This document shows, in pieces, positions 1 through 13,990 of a stretch of DNA of 64,000 bases. Source of the stretch: Thysanoteuthis rhombus (lineage: Eukaryota; Mollusca; Cephalopoda; Oegopsida; Thysanoteuthidae). Both the position numbers and the translations under genes were made by a program. The number at the start of each line of letters is the position of its first letter. The first letter of the stretch is position 1. Below the pieces are notes generated by a model. That model did no database searches and was not told where the DNA came from. It saw only the letters and a list, made by a program, of their open reading frames with translations. The stretch lies in the NCBI GenBank assembly GCA_963457665.1, contig OY735213.1, positions 56,054,293-56,118,292 on the forward strand, written 5' to 3'.

Positions 1-1660
1 TCAGTTCCCTTGCCCCTCTCTTGTTTGTCTTGGTTTTCACCCTATAACTTGTCTCTTTTCTCTTATCTCAAATATGGATCCTCTGGTATATTTTGAATAA
101 ATAAGGAAGCAGACATAAGGCTGTTTTCAGTTATGGGCTCAGCTAACGATAGTGCTAAACTGATGAACTGCTGAAAATTCAGCGAAAACAAGCTACTTTA
201 AGAATATAGCTTTAGTTCATTTTATTTTGCTCTGAAACCATCAAAAACAAATCAAAAGAGCTTTCAATAAGCTATATGTTGACTGTAAACTAAATATCTG
301 TATCCACCTAAATATATGGTATGTATGCAAACTTGCATAGTCCTATGGAAAATGATGGATTATTTGCACACGCATTGGCACTTCCTACCTAGAGTCAGAG
401 TATGTACGCACTGCTTAGGATCAGTATTGCTCCCCAACACTTCCACAAAGGATCAGAATGTATTATCTGTGCGCTCATTAAAAAGTGTTTCTCACAAAAA
501 AATATTATTGTTCGCATTCTTAAATTGTTGTTTCCAGGCAACGATTTACGTCATATTAATGGCCTGGCAATATCTGACGTCATCAAGTCATCAAGTTACA
601 CAGCTTGAACCAGAAGTTCAACGATGCATTCATTATCCATATTTGTGATTTCCAATTTTAAAAGGATTCTAAACAAAGTAATTTTAACATTACTAGTTGT
701 GGTAGTGCAATGGTTATTAAAAAAAACAATTAGTAAGTTTGAATTGAAGGAAGTTTACAATTTATATCAATAATTTGTTCTGGAGTTTTGGTGTATTCAT
801 TTTTCTTTTTTTTTTTTGCTAAGTGGACTTCACATGAGTTAATGGGATTTTTAGCTATAAAGTTTGCTAGAAATTGAAAAGTTCAGCCAATTTTAGCCTT
901 TTTGTAAGACAGTTTTAGCTATTGATAACCAACTATAATTGGCAGCATTGTAAAAAGTAAACGCTTGATACATCAGATATTGATCAGAATACATATTTTT
1001 TTTTAATGACATCACACATTCGTCTCCTTCCTCTCTCTGTTATTTACATAAGCGGAACTGACTAACCAAGAAGCATCTTATAGAGATGTGTGAACACATC
1101 TAAAAACATTGTTGTTGCCTGGAATAGACTCTCGTCATATTCATTGCTTCACAATATCGGACATCATAATGTCATCCAGTTAAACATAACAAAAATATAT
1201 ATACACATACACTTTACTTTTTACATATGTGGATTTTATTGAATGGACAATATAGAAAATATTATTTAAATCAATTTCATTAAACATTTATCTTTCACCT
1301 TCCAGCTTTGACAAAGTAGTTAATTCTAAAAGTGAGCACAAATGCATTGTGTTTTGAATTATAAAAGAAATGCAAAACAATAAATGGATCCATACATATG
1401 AAAAATAGATGGGGGTATAAACGCAGATTATAGAGGATTTTCAGGGTTTTGTTTTTGTTCTATCAAAAGGTTGTTTATTATGTGTATGTATATTTTACGA
1501 ATACATAGATCCATTTTTCTGTTTTTCAATTTCTCCATGATTTAAAACTCGTAGCTCACGCAGTGGGACATTGTTTACTTGAAAAAGAAAACTTTTCAAT
1601 ATTGTTTCATTTGAGATTACTATTTCGACAAAGCCGGAAGGCAAAACATGTTAGTATAAT
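1..1660. other. AT-rich noncoding flank, nothing recognised
   Basis: Two short ORFs overlap at 316-648 but have no recognisable domain or splice context. I see only homopolymer T runs and AT-rich sequence. It could be MAP3K1 intron or intergenic. Confidence 0.4.
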
Positions 1661-2169
1661 AAACTTGATTTGAATAATACAATTTTCCATATCACCCACT
1701 CAATGATATTGCCGTATATCATATCCACAGACTCGTCTTTTATGTATGCGGATCATGATATTAGAGCAATCAAATATGCTTTAGATTCTCAATGTTATTT
1801 GTGCAGAGCAGAATATACAGTTTCTAAAAGTTTTTGTCATAAATTGAGAGATTCCATCATGAAACAAAACCATTATTACCCAAACTAATTTTTCTAGGTT
1901 TTGTTAACTGTATGATTCTGTTTGTTCATATTTCATATTGACACAGACATGTACTTTATATTATCATCAATGTATTAAACACACGGGTAAAAATCAGTTC
2001 AGATCTCTAACACTCATTATTATTTATTTTTGCTACTGTTTACCTTCATGAAATGTAACACTCATCCTTGTAGATTCTTATGAATCAATGTATGTTTATG
2101 TAGATTGAATGAAAAGAAAAATGAAACACTTACTCCTTGTCTGAATTTTGTTGAAAGGGTTGTATTAAT

Positions 2170-2815
2170 CATTATGCTATCAGTGAAATATGCAGATAAT
2201 ATCCCAAAGTGGGACTACCCTACACTCTAAACTCTCCAAACTAAACCACCCTCTAAAAAATACATGACCAGAAATTGTGCATATTCTGTTGTGTGCAGCT
2301 GTGGTAGACACTATAAAGGCAAAACATGCCAACCTGTGAAAACAAGAATTGAAGGGCACAGGGAAGCCATAACACATGGTGACACATACAAATGTGGCAT
2401 AGCAGACCGCACTTGTAGGGAGCAAGGTGAGCATAGGTCCTCACTGGATGAAGTACTAATCATTGACAGGGACAACATTTGACAAAATGACAACAGGAAT
2501 AAGCAGCACATAGGCTTTCTCCAGTCGAACCAATTAACCAATTGAGCATTGATATCAATAGGATCTGAAAGTCTCTCAAAAGACACTTCTAAATTAAGCA
2601 GAACAGATAACCTTATGCAAGGGAGGTAACTCGGAAGTGTCCTGAGAACTCAACCTAGGTTTACAAAAACCTATGTGACATGTCCACTTCAATTGAGCAT
2701 GAATTCTGAATAGTGATTCCACATTCTCGGGCAAACAACACCCAACAAAGGCTGGAGGTTACACAGCCGAAATGTTATGAATGAATGAATACATGGACGA
2801 GGAAGATAGTCCAAC
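2170..2815 (+). mobile_element. Penelope-like element 3' fragment (GIY-YIG end)
   Basis: The reading frame from 2264 gives SVVCSCGRHYKGKTCQPVKT, then RIEGHREAITHGD, GIADRT and EVLIIDRD. This is the Y-x-G-K-T...R..EH..A pattern of GIY-YIG nucleases at the C-terminus of Penelope-like retroelements. The frame is broken by a stop at about 2480, then resumes as HIGFLQSNQLTN and stops again. About 170 nt downstream (2752-2785) is a degraded version of the hammerhead-like motif seen intact at 47029-47062. It is a dead copy. Confidence 0.75.
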
Positions 2816-3239
2816 CATGTCATACATAATGATCAAAACTCATTTCTCTGACAAAAATTCAAAGTGTCCAAAGCATTTGAAATTTTGTATTCTGTAAAAT
2901 TCTTCTTTTTTTTTTTTTCAAGATACTGTTAAGAGAAAAATGAAATAAAAGCAATGTAAACTATAATATTGTCACATTATTGTAAATCAAAAACAATACC
3001 TCAAACAAATTTTGAATATAAAACCTGTCCATTGCAAATTAAGTCATCAGTCCATGGACAAGATAACTTGTCTCATGATTGTATGTTATTTGTCCTCCTC
3101 AGCAATTCCTTCAACAGCTAAGAAATAAAACTCCACCAGAAAATATTGATTAAGTTCATAAAATCTAAAACACAGTGGGAGCAAATATGAATATAATGTG
3201 GCTTTAGGTGTAAATCCATAATTTTAGATATTTAATACT

Positions 3240-3345
3240 CAGTTAAATTATTAGAATCTTTTTTTTTTTTTTTTTTTTTAATAATAATAATAATAATAAT
3301 AATAATGATCATCATCATCATCATCATCATCATCAAATTTTTTGA
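3240..3345. repeat. Poly-T, (AAT)n and (ATC)n microsatellite
   Basis: An 18-plus T run is followed by ATAATAATA and then ATCATCATC units, read directly. Confidence 0.9.
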
Positions 3346-3589
3346 TTTTCTGTTCTCATATTAGTTGCAATGAAGACTGTTTATTTTTCATCAATCTTTC
3401 AAAGGGGAAAACCTGCCATAGGAATTACAAGGTATAAAAAATATACTTAGCCACAAACAGGTTTAAGTAAAATATTAAGCGTATGAATGTTAATGTCAGA
3501 AACCTTTTTTTTTTTTTTTTTACAATATAATTGTATGATTCAAGTTTCAAAAAATCTATGCAATTGACAGGTTAGTTTAGTCACTCAAT

Positions 3590-3870
3590 AAAAACTGTTA
3601 CGTGACCAACGTCTTTTGGCAGCATGCCATGTTAGGAATGATCAATTAAAACATTGGAACAAGCGGTGATCAATAAATGAGTTGCTTCTCTCACTTTTTG
3701 TAGTCACTAAAAAGTCTGAAGTTTTAAAAAACTAGGGGGCATAAATTGGGGACCAAGTTAACATAAATTAACATAGCAAACTGAATGTTTTTGTTCACAA
3801 AATGAGGAGTAAATTTCGAAATTTTCAGCCCTCTAGCTCTATTGGTGCAGCCTGTACAAGTGATACATTT
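3590..3870 (-). repeat. Dispersed repeat family 1, reverse copy
   Basis: The reverse complement carries the same landmarks as the copies at 13991, 27540 and 54965: CACCAATRGAGCTAGAGGGC, GATCACYG, ACATGGCATGCTGCCAAAAG and CACGTGACGGTTTYTATTGAG. No coding capacity is visible. It may be a SINE or MITE-like family. Confidence 0.7.
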
Positions 3871-3899
3871 ATAATCAGTAAGCAGAACTTGCTAAAAAT

Positions 3900-5850
3900 A
3901 AATTTTAGATCTAAAATTCCCAAATTCAGCAGTCAATCATCACTTTTTTCCCTACCACTAGAAATATTTAGTTTGTCTGCAGAAATCGTCTAAAGGTAGT
4001 TGGTAAGTAGTAATGTTAGTGGGCAGTAATAAGAAAAGTCAAAACTTTGCCCACATATAATGGGTTCAAATGAATAAAAAAGCAACTAAAAAAATTAAAC
4101 TTAAGATTTAAAAAAAAGGGTTATAAAAATTAGTAATAATGATTTATGATACTCCATCAAGTGAAATTATATGAAAAATATCTTTATTCAACGCGCGGTT
4201 ACGTACCTCAGACCTAGAACCATTATAAAGAATTGGTTTGATGTATTATTTTTTTTAACATTCAGGGGGAGTAACTTTGTTGTCTTATTCATTTAGATCC
4301 AACTTGTGAAGAAATAACTATTTTTTCCTATCATTAGCATTTATGAAAATTACAGTGCAGTAAAGTTTTCAAGTATTTGTTCAATAAATCGTAGCAATGA
4401 TTTTGTATTTAAAATAAACATTTTATTTCTAATAGTATCTGAAAATGCTTAGATATTTTAGAAAACATGCCAGGAATCAGTGTTGCTTAAATTTTTGATA
4501 CATCAGGATTTTTCAACTTATTTAACTTAGTCCTTTGATTAAAATCTTTGAATACTTTAGTATTTTATTATCTTACTAGCATAGTTCCCATGAAAAATGA
4601 TAGGATTACTTCTGTGGATTGGCTCTTCTGTGCAAGATCAGAGTGGGTCCATATCACTATTCCGAATCTCCTTTAGCTGAAGCCGACTTAGCCACAATTC
4701 TATTGGCTATCTGATCATTCTGCCTACTCATCATGTGACTGCTTTTCAAATGATTCTAAAAGTATAGGAATGAATTTGAGGTCATTATTCAATGTTCCAT
4801 TGTATTTTCAGAAACACTGGTTGACTTTTTATTGTCTATAATTAATGCGCTGGGGTTATTTATTATGGTACCCCATATTTTTGCAATATCTGAAAGAAAA
4901 AAAACATCTGTTGTGAAATTTAAATTATATGTTCTATTTATGTAAGGTTAGACAAACGATGGAATTAAAACAATTTATTGAGTTACAATAATTTCAATTA
5001 ATCTTGAGTTGAATTATTCAAGTGAATTAATTCATTTCTGTTGTTCAATTTGATAATTTATAATTTGAAGGAACAAATTATATGGAGTTAAAACGATTTA
5101 TTTAACGAAATTAAAATGAATATTGGTGCTTTCTTCATTAAGGTTACAAATGATGAAATAATAGAAATACATAAACGAATAAATGCATAAATTGTTCTGC
5201 TACTATTTCACTTCATAAATTTTGGCCAATTTTAGGCATTTAAACAATGAATGTGTCTAATACGTATTTTAAATACTGTTAGGTAATTTCTTTTATAAAA
5301 AAATGTATAGAAATTCATATATATTTGAGAATTTTTTACGAAGATTACTTATTTATGCATACATACATACGTTTTATTTTTGTGGATTTGTGCCATTTTA
5401 TTTGTGATTAAAAAGTTTGTGAAAATGTAAAAATTATTTTCAGTATATTCTATAAGCTTTGGTGTGTCATCCTTTTGAGTAAAAAGAGTGACTTCCCTTG
5501 AAAAGCATGATTCCATCATATGTACAAAGGGAAGTAACTCACCTTTTTACTAAGCATACGTACAATGAATCTAAGACAATAGATTTCATGAGAATGTCGT
5601 ATTCATTAATTCATCGCCTTTTCTTCCATTTTTTTTTATTTTGATATAAGAATGTTTGATACTTTTATCAGAAAAATAAATCATTCTGAGTTTCGTGCAT
5701 AACAGGAATCGTTAACAGTGATGATAATCTCATAAGGGAGACAACTCATAAAGCTAGGCATTGATGACCAAAAAAATACTATTTTCTATTTATTGCAAGG
5801 TTAATGCTCATAATGAGAGCTTCTAAGAAGTTACAGATATATTTGAATTT
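3900..5850. other. AT-rich noncoding stretch
   Basis: No exon, RNA gene or transposon ORF is recognised. It holds two copies of the short AAGGGARRYAACTC motif (5527, 5734). Confidence 0.4.
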
Positions 5851-5874
5851 CTATTAGATGATTTTTTTTTTCAG

Positions 5875-5877
<3 letters not shown>

Positions 5878-5937
<60 letters not shown>
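5878..5937. repeat. (TA)n microsatellite
   Basis: About 60 nt of near-perfect TA repeat, read directly. Confidence 0.95.
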
Positions 5938-5938
<1 letters not shown>

Positions 5939-6429
5939 TTCCAGGGAATCCAGGCACTGCATAGGGGAAAGTGTACATTTGGTTTGAATGTATTGAGTGT
6001 ACTAACTGGCTGCTTGTGCTATCATGTGGTGTTGCAACACCTTCAGACAGGTTAACATAATCCACACATCTTTTTGTGTGACCATTAATGAAATGTTTGA
6101 ACTTAAGATTTTAATAATGTGAAGTTCATTGAAAAAAAAAATTTCCAGCCCTGAACAATATTTGGAATCCTTCATTTTGTGTTGGCAAATCAATCAAAAA
6201 CTGACTATGGAGGCACAAAAGAGCAATAACAAAGTGGCTTAACTGAAATCATTCAAATAACTAATATTACGTAATGCTTGTAAATTGTAAGTTTGCTTGA
6301 TTTCATTTTTATTTTCATAAATAAGAAAGTAATCAGAAAATACCGATGGAAGTTACTGAATACTTTGAAGGTGTACCTTGATATTATGAACTGAAAGTAA
6401 CACCCCAATTTAGCATTTTAGTTAAAAAA

Positions 6430-6990
6430 TAGACTTTAAAAATATTTTTTCTGGAAACTGAAGAATTTCCAGAAAAAATGAGGATGTTATGAAAGCAGAA
6501 CCAATTACTTGCAAAAATTTTAGTTATCCAATTTTTCAGAATATTCAACCAGTAAATTTCCAAAAAAAATGAAGGTCTGATTTAGAGAAATTTTGATTTT
6601 TCAAATTTATGCCTAAATACAGCCATTTGAAAAGATCTGTTTACATAGTAAGAGTGAGGCTGTTGACTGAAGTCAAAAATTCAATTCAGATAAAATTTGA
6701 TAGAGCAATTTAATTCACATTATAAATTAAAATTACATTTGCTCAACTGAATCGTAACCAAAAGTGAAAGTGAGTTCTGAAAACTGATAAATTTCCACAG
6801 GGAAATGAAGGTGTTATAAATTGGAAGTAGAAACCTACTAAAACAAATTCTTCAGTGAATTAGTCTCCCTGGAACCTTTTACAATCATTGATTTCTCTTG
6901 AAAATAGAAAAATTTTGAAACAAATGAAGGTCAGATTCAGTATTAAGATAAGAAATAATTCTTCAAAATCATGCCTTAATATAATTATTT
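6430..6990 (+). repeat. Diverged direct duplication, period about 330 nt
   Basis: 6440-6640 and 6770-6990 share the ordered blocks TTCTGRAAACTGA, AATTTCCA, AATGAAGGTCAGATT/AATGAAGGTCTGATT and TTTGAAAA...GTT. No coding sequence is seen. Confidence 0.6.
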
Positions 6991-8289
6991 GAAAAAAGTT
7001 GTTTTTTTAAATTTAAATAGATTTTCATAGAGGTGTTTTGTTTACATGATAAACTTGAAAAACATTCAATTACATCTTTAATGGAATCGTCACCCCCACA
7101 AAAAACCCTTACCAATGATAACTTCACAATTCAAAATGGAAATGAGTGATTTTTTTTTTTTTTTTTTCAAACCTTCTATAACAACCATATTTATATAGTG
7201 ACAATTTTGATTGACGGTCTCTAATAAAAATCGATATTCACATAACCTTGAGACAATATAAAGAATAAAGTATTATTTAACAACTGAGCATATTAATTTA
7301 TATTAATAGACTTTTAAAAGCTCTCATATGAAGAACTAAGCTTGCAATAGTTGCCTCCCTTGTCAGATTGATTTTTCTTCTTGGGGAAATGGTTCCCCTT
7401 CATTTTTTCTGACCCCTAAAGGTGGGGAAAAGGTTTACCTTTACTTGAATTTCTCATCAAAATCTACATTTATATAAAAATATTTTGTTTTGAGGTAGAA
7501 AAGTATTAAATTACTTTTTTAAGCAATTTTTTAATACTAACTATCAACTCACTGAGTTATGTAAACTAGAAGGTTTGAAAAAAAAAATCTAGATCAGGAT
7601 AAATTACTGTTAAAAAAAGAAAATTGATAAATAGATTGATAAGCAGGTATTGTTCAATTTATTTCTAAAAAGTGATATTTGTGACTTGGAGTTTTTTTAA
7701 AGATCTCAGTGAAATGTTAAATGTACATACTGCTTGAATAAACATTCATCCTTCCTTTCACTCTAAGCCCCTCTCTAAGAGCTATTCTAAAGAATCAGAA
7801 GACAAACAATCATCCCCCTTTTTACATGACTGAAAGCTTTAGTCCTTTCTGTTTTTATTCCTTAAATATTGAACCCAGAATTGACAGGTACTTCTGCTGG
7901 TATATAGATAAATCAATCTTCAACGCTTTCTGACTTTACCTGATCTAAACTTATTAAAAGACTAACATAAGCTACTTTTATATTTTGATGAAGATACTGC
8001 ATTGTTTCAAGTCTCCTGGATCAGTCTTATCATCTTCAATGAGACACAAGTACACATACGAACATACACATACATAATTCATTATTTCCTCATCCTTCAA
8101 AAGCCCAGCCTTTGCTATTAGAGCAATAAATTGAAAGCATTTATTCTTGGGTGCATTATTTCCCCAACTTCCATTTATTAATTTTGAAGAAATTACTCCC
8201 CCCTTACTCTTATTCGGATCCCCCAACCCCGTTAATTGATTTTTTAGATCCATCTCTTCTCTCTCCTCCCTGATAGTTGGAAAGGGGAA

Positions 8290-8620
8290 CAACTAAAGAT
8301 TTGTCAACTTGCTCCCATCAAAAAACAACTGTTAAACAATGCAAGGGGGAGAACTTGGTTAACCAAGTTTAATTGTATCCGCTAATTTCATTTCAAAATT
8401 TTGTACCACCAAAGGATATTTTTGCTTCCTGCGTGCCTACCTCATCCTTATAGTAAATCTATCTCAAATGACTTTTTGTTCAGATCCTACTAAATTGCGT
8501 TAGTGGCCATAGTTTAGTATACCCCACCCTTCCGGCTCATTCCGACCCTTGCCCCCTTATCAAATTGTTACAGATTTTCCAAACTCCCTCGCTTATTCCA
8601 CCCCCACCTTAATCCCTCTT
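8290..8620 (+). repeat. Dispersed repeat family 8, copy 1
   Basis: Shares CCCATCAAAARACARCT, AATGCAAGGGGGAGAACTTG, TTGTTCAGATCYTACT and GTGGCCAT in order with 28230-28570 inside MAP3K1 intron 3. Unclassified. Confidence 0.65.
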
Positions 8621-9009
8621 ATTAAATCGATGACAGATTTTCCGAACCCTTGCTTATTCCACCTCCCCCAGCAATTAAGTATCTTGGAGTGAATAGTAAT
8701 AAATTTTACCATGTTCTGGTTTTTCTAGATATTTATTTGATGATATATTATGAATCTTTACGTCTACCTTTTAGCACAAATTTTTTTCAGGCTAATCACT
8801 TCTGGAGGGAAATCTGCCTGAGTAAAAGTTGCGAAATAAGAGCAACTAATAAATTGAGATGAAGGTAAAAAGTAGACATAAAAATCGAGATGGATAATCA
8901 TTTAAATGTTAGTTTTAGGATTTAATGCAAAGACATTTTTAGTGGGCCTAAAGAGACATCAACAACAAACAACATTATTATTAATTTTGAATAGTTTTTA
9001 CTTTCATCT

Positions 9010-9185
9010 TTACTTTCAGTAGCTTTTTATCACAACTTTGAATCAGACTGTGATCCCACGGCAACAATTAAATTGCGCGATTGGAAAATCAATAACTCTT
9101 TATTTTCCAATTGTGCTTTTCAATTGCTGCTATAGGATTACAGACCAGTTCAAAGTTGTGAAAAGAAACAGCTGAAAGTTAGGAT
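9010..9185. repeat. Foldback (inverted) repeat
   Basis: The left arm contains ATCACAACTTTGAATCAGACT and the right arm AGTTCAAAGTTGTGA; the inner arms GGCAACAATTAAATTG and CAATTGCTGC also pair. Related sequence occurs near 29222-29468 and 41100-41230. Confidence 0.65.
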
Positions 9186-9977
9186 GAAGGAAAAAGCTTG
9201 TAAAAATTGATGATAATGTTACAATACTTCATCAAAGAATAAATTTGAGAAAAATTGATAACAAACTACCTGTCAATAGTTTTGAGAGGGTTCATTAACA
9301 TTCCAAGAATTTGGGGACAATTGAACTTCTTTTTATTGTTTGTGTTGTCAATATGATATTTCAACCGATCTCTGCTATGGCCTTCTTCAACGTTGGATTC
9401 CAGTGATATCAGGCCTAACAAGGAAAGAAAAAGATATCACCCAAATCCAATGTTATGGCATTGCCACCAGTTGATCTGAAAAGCAACAAAGAATGGATCA
9501 GTCGTGTTAACAACACAAACAATGAGTTCAGTCATCCAAAAGACAACTTATCCATGATTAAAAACTTGAAAAGATCAATGAATTTTAAAAAACTGGAAAG
9601 TGCAACATGCATAAGTATTCAACCCTTTTGCAATAAGGCCCCTTATTAGATCATATACAACAATAACCATCACAAATTATATCATTAGTTAAATCAAATC
9701 AACCCATGTGCAACATGAGTGTCATATGATCAGGGTATATGTACAACTGCTTTGAAAGGTCCAAGAATCTGTAATACTACTAAGACTACTACTAATAGAC
9801 ACCAACAGGCCTTTTTTTTTTTTTTCTAAAGTTTTTTGAATAATTTAATCTCACCAATGTGGACTATTTTGTGTAGGTTTGTGGCATAATTTATTTTCAA
9901 ATCCATTCAGATTACAGGTTGTAATGGAACATATTAGGGAAAATTCCAAGGGAGTCAAATACTTTTGCTTGCCACTA

Positions 9978-10000
9978 TATATATACATATATATATATAT

Positions 10001-10066
<66 letters not shown>
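9978..10066. repeat. (TA)n microsatellite at the 5' edge of a SINE
   Basis: About 90 nt of TA repeats with a few ACA interruptions lie directly before the tRNA-like SINE beginning near 10068. Confidence 0.95.
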
Positions 10067-10067
<1 letters not shown>

Positions 10068-10068
<1 letters not shown>

Positions 10069-10395
10069 CTTAATACATAACTGTCGTGTTGAAAGAAACA
10101 AATAGAGCCGATATAGACCATGAATGAACAAAAATAAAAAATTTGAAGTTGACACAGTTATTTGGGCCTTTGCATTACCAGCAACTGTTTAGCTCAATGG
10201 TAAGAACAACACTACGTTGAAGCGGCTACCCTATTGGTCACAGGTTTAATTCCTGCAGCAGCCCTATTTTCTTTAATTGTTTATTCTATTAACATTGTCT
10301 TAGCCAAGTGATATAATAATCATGTAATGATGGGAGATCATTTCAAATAAGAGTTTCAGTACAATATAACACATTTTGTTATCATTCTGTTGGAT
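10068..10395 (+). repeat. tRNA-derived SINE, full-length type
   Basis: Order: a ~110-nt leader (TAATACATAACTGTCG...), a tRNA-like head with A box TTAGCTCAATGGTAAGA and B box AGGTTTAATTCCTGC, then a tail including TTTCTTTAATTGTTTATTCT and TTTCAAATAAG. The same structure occurs in reverse at 19108-19432. The acceptor stem does not pair, so it is not a tRNA gene. A second partial leader follows at 10400-10500. Confidence 0.8.
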
Positions 10396-10399
10396 CATA

Positions 10400-10500
10400 T
10401 ACATCCATTTCTTAATACGTAACTGTCGCATTGAAAGAAATAAAAAGAGCAGATATAGACTGTGAATAAACAAAAATGAGAATTTGCTGTTGAGACATTT
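10400..10500 (+). repeat. Truncated leader of the same SINE
   Basis: Repeats the SINE leader landmarks TTAATACGTAACTGTCGC, TTGAAAGAAA and AGATATAGAC, then stops before the tRNA-like head and runs into (TA)n at 10507. Confidence 0.7.
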
Positions 10501-11213
10501 TATTCATACATATATATATATATATATATGAATACTCCCACTGACATAACTAAAATTCTATAAAAACATGAAGATATATGGATCAACAAACTCAAAAAAA
10601 ATCTCTTCCCTGATGAACTTAACAACATTAATCACACAGATCTCTAAATTATAATCCTCCCACTAATAATAACCTCACATCCACACTCTGTCCTCTCTCA
10701 GGTATATCTAATATTGGGAACTTCACAGTCACTCAGAGCCATAACAACGAAAACCTTTGTAGGGCATCCCACTTGCACAAATCACAGCCAACATACTTTC
10801 AATGACCTGTAAGGTTAATACATCTATACTATCCCTAACCTACCAACACAATCCAGCTCTAAACCACTTCCCTTCTACCCTGACACCCTATGTCTTCTCC
10901 AAGACCTACTACTGCTGCTAACACCACAGACTTTATCACAGACTGAACTAAGTCCCACTCAACAGGTTGCCCCTAGCAGATGGGGTCCCATTTTTTGCTC
11001 ACAAAGCAAAGCTCTTTATGGTGGACTTATATTCCACTGTAAACTTATAACCATTAAATGTTACACACACACACACACAGAGCGCACACTACTGGAGTTG
11101 GGAATATCTCCTGAAACATGTCTAGACCATCAATGAAAACATTTATGGATAAATAAACTTAGTTTCCATACACTTCCACTCCTGAGTCTGTCTCACTTCC
11201 CCTAGTTCAAATT

Positions 11214-11230
11214 ATATATATATATATATA

Positions 11231-11276
<46 letters not shown>
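11214..11276. repeat. (TA)n/(TG)n microsatellite
   Basis: TA repeats with a short TGTGTG core. Another (TA)n lies at 11501-11537. Between 10530 and 11210 the sequence is higher in C than its surroundings and ends in a CACACA run; it looks like an inserted element of unknown class. Confidence 0.85.
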
Positions 11277-11281
<5 letters not shown>

Positions 11282-11491
11282 AAATTTAAAAAATACAACA
11301 AACGTATGTGTATGTATTAGTGTATTAAGTAGATCTTAGTTCAAAAAAGTGCTCAATACCATTAGAGCATAAAATAATTAGTAGAGCTAATAAATGAGTG
11401 AAGATTTTTCAAATGGTTTATTTCAGATTGTACATTCAGTTTCACTTAAAAAAAGATTTTCAAATTGAACGGTTTGAAGATATTTTTTTTC

Positions 11492-11539
<48 letters not shown>

Positions 11540-12394
11540 GTTTGTGTGTAAACATTTCTTTTGAGTTACACCCACATGCTACTATTTCATACATTTCCTT
11601 ACAAATGTCTTATGACACAGTTATTTCTCTCACTGATAATTGAATTAGATTAAGGAGTTGCCACCCAGAAATCTTGTAATTCCTCTGTCATTAAGATACC
11701 AACAACTCTTGACATAAGAATGAATCCTAAAGAACCAGGAAAGCATTTCAAAGTTATACTCTTACTTTTTGGGTTCCATTTGTATATTTATTCATGTTAC
11801 CTTAAAAGGTATTATTGCTTCTATAGCAACCACTCCTAAACTTTTAAAAAGTTAAGTCATTATTTTTCAACTGCAACATTTTTGAGTGCTCAACCTGCAG
11901 GATAAATTGAACTGTACCTCCTGTTTTGATGAATTTAAAGCATATAATACTTTTGTAAGTATGATTTCAACTCCTGACTGATATTTGTATTTGTCTTGTT
12001 CCTTTTCGATATTTTTACATTATCTAGCTTTTGATTTGACAAGATAGAAATTTCTTGGATTATGTTTTAGAAAAAATATTTTGTATTATCTCTAACCAAA
12101 ATTGAAATTTATTCATATTTTTCTATTTTCAATCATTTAATTTAACATGATGTGATACATGGTCAGAGACATACAGTATGCAGTGTGTGAGTCGAAGAAC
12201 TTTATAAAACTGTGTTGTAAATGTAAATAATTTTGTGATGAATCATAAGGAATATAATGTCCTTTTGGAAATAATGCAGTGTATAGGTTCACATATTTAT
12301 GTTGTAAAACAAAACATATTGTGTAAAAATTACTTAGGTTTTTTACATTTTTTTTCTTGCTAAACAATTCTCACAAATTTTAAAATCTATCAAG

Positions 12395-12985
12395 TCAGTG
12401 CAGCAATACATTGAATAGTGTAGTTTTGATGTAGTTCAGTTTAGGTATTGTGGTATAAACTAATATAACTTAATATAAGCTGGAAAAAAAAACACAGTAA
12501 ATTGTGGTAAGACCTTGAACAGTGAGTTTTGAATAGTACAGGAAATTTTGGAACGAATTTACTGGACTAATCAAGGTATACTTGTAGTATACTTATACAC
12601 TGTTAGACACTCCAGCCTAAAAGAAGCACACTAATTTTGACTTGAAAACTTTGGGGAGAAGAAAAAATAAAAATTAGATAGGCTAATGAAGAAAAAGTGA
12701 CTTCCAGCCTGTTGAATGTAGAGTAAATTTTCAAAACTTATTTGGGGTAAGAAGTAGCATATTTGATGCCAGGGAATACAGTAATTGGAATTTTATTCTT
12801 TGCTGTCATTATGCAGAAATACCTTGAATTACTGTGGGCTTTGATGTAGTATTGTTAAAATATTGCTGTACAAACTAATGCAACAGGCATTAGCTAGAAG
12901 AAAACATATTGAATCATAAGACTTTGAACAGTGCAGCTTTGAAGTGAATGGATAATTTCCGTACTAATCAAGATATACTTGTATT
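12395..12985 (+). repeat. Dispersed repeat family 5, two direct copies
   Basis: 12395-12600 and 12815-12980 both run from a CCTTGAATARTGYAG-like start through GTAAGACCTTGAACAGTG to ACTAATCAAGGTATACTTGTA. A further copy at 52880-53135 lies in the penultimate MAP3K1 intron. Confidence 0.7.
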
Positions 12986-13589
12986 ATGATTGTTGAACTA
13001 ATTGTTCTAATCTTTTACAATTTCACACATAACGTTCATGGTTTTCAAAAGTATTATGGTTGTTTATATTACTTGAAACATTTACTTTTAATGAAGCAAA
13101 AACAAAAGATATGATTACTCATCAGAAGTTAAAAACAAAGTGAGATTGTTGCAATTTTTTGTCTGTTTTGTTTGTATATGACATCTACAAAATGGCTCAC
13201 TGATGGCCAGACTCCAAAATTTAATTCACTTGAATTCAATTAGCTTTCAAATTCTCCTGTAACCTATTTTACTGAAGATATGAGCCAACTTTTATATTCT
13301 AGCAAAAAAAACCTCAAGTTTGGGGGATTTTTTAAAGAAAACAAAGCTCCACATATCATAGGGCTAATTGATTTTTTTATCAAAAGACATTCATCTAAAT
13401 AAGTGCAAATATGAATTATACCATTTATACTTTTGTAAAAGTTTTTAGTACTATATTTCTAAGGTTAAACATTGTAATACCTATTAGACAGTCTTTCATA
13501 TGCTCTTATCTATTATACTCAGCACACTAGCTTACTGAACTACTGTTAGTTATGATATTGGTTACATACTAAATGGAATTAATTTTGTG

Positions 13590-13990
13590 TTTTTCTGTAC
13601 AAAGTGTGAACCCATCCTAGAGGCGAGATTTTCTGTTAAGTGTCTACTTTATATGATTAAACGAAAAGATGAAAATTCAGTTTAGCTAACATGACGGAGC
13701 CAAAGTAAGGGTCTAGTTTAGCTTTATACTTACATTCCAAATCAAACCCCTTGTTTAAAACTTTGGAAGTTTGGGAATTCTAAAAAAAGTAATATGCTGC
13801 TCTGGGTTCCATTAGTAACAACTGTGAATTTGGTGGCCATAGCTCTTGCTGTCTTTGACTTATGCAATGACAGACAGACAGATATTTGGTGAATTATCAT
13901 AAGATTAGCTTTATCTAGGGATAGGTTTCTCTAATGGTTAGCTAAAACTATAACCTTAAAACTATCAAAATAGGTTTCCTCATTTTTTCG
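13590..13990 (+). repeat. Dispersed repeat family 6, copy 1
   Basis: Shares TTCTGTTTAGCTRAC-like, AAAGTAAG, GGTTCCATTRGTAACAAC-like and GGCCATAGCTCTWGCTG blocks in order with 51890-52310. No ORF. Confidence 0.65.

Noticed and set aside
1670-1888. 72-codon ORF that I checked as part of the nearby Penelope fragment
   Set aside because: No reverse transcriptase or GIY-YIG residues are visible in it, and the true PLE match starts near 2264.
3281-3345. CRISPR-like direct repeats
   Set aside because: These are simple AAT/ATC microsatellites in an animal genome, without spacers.
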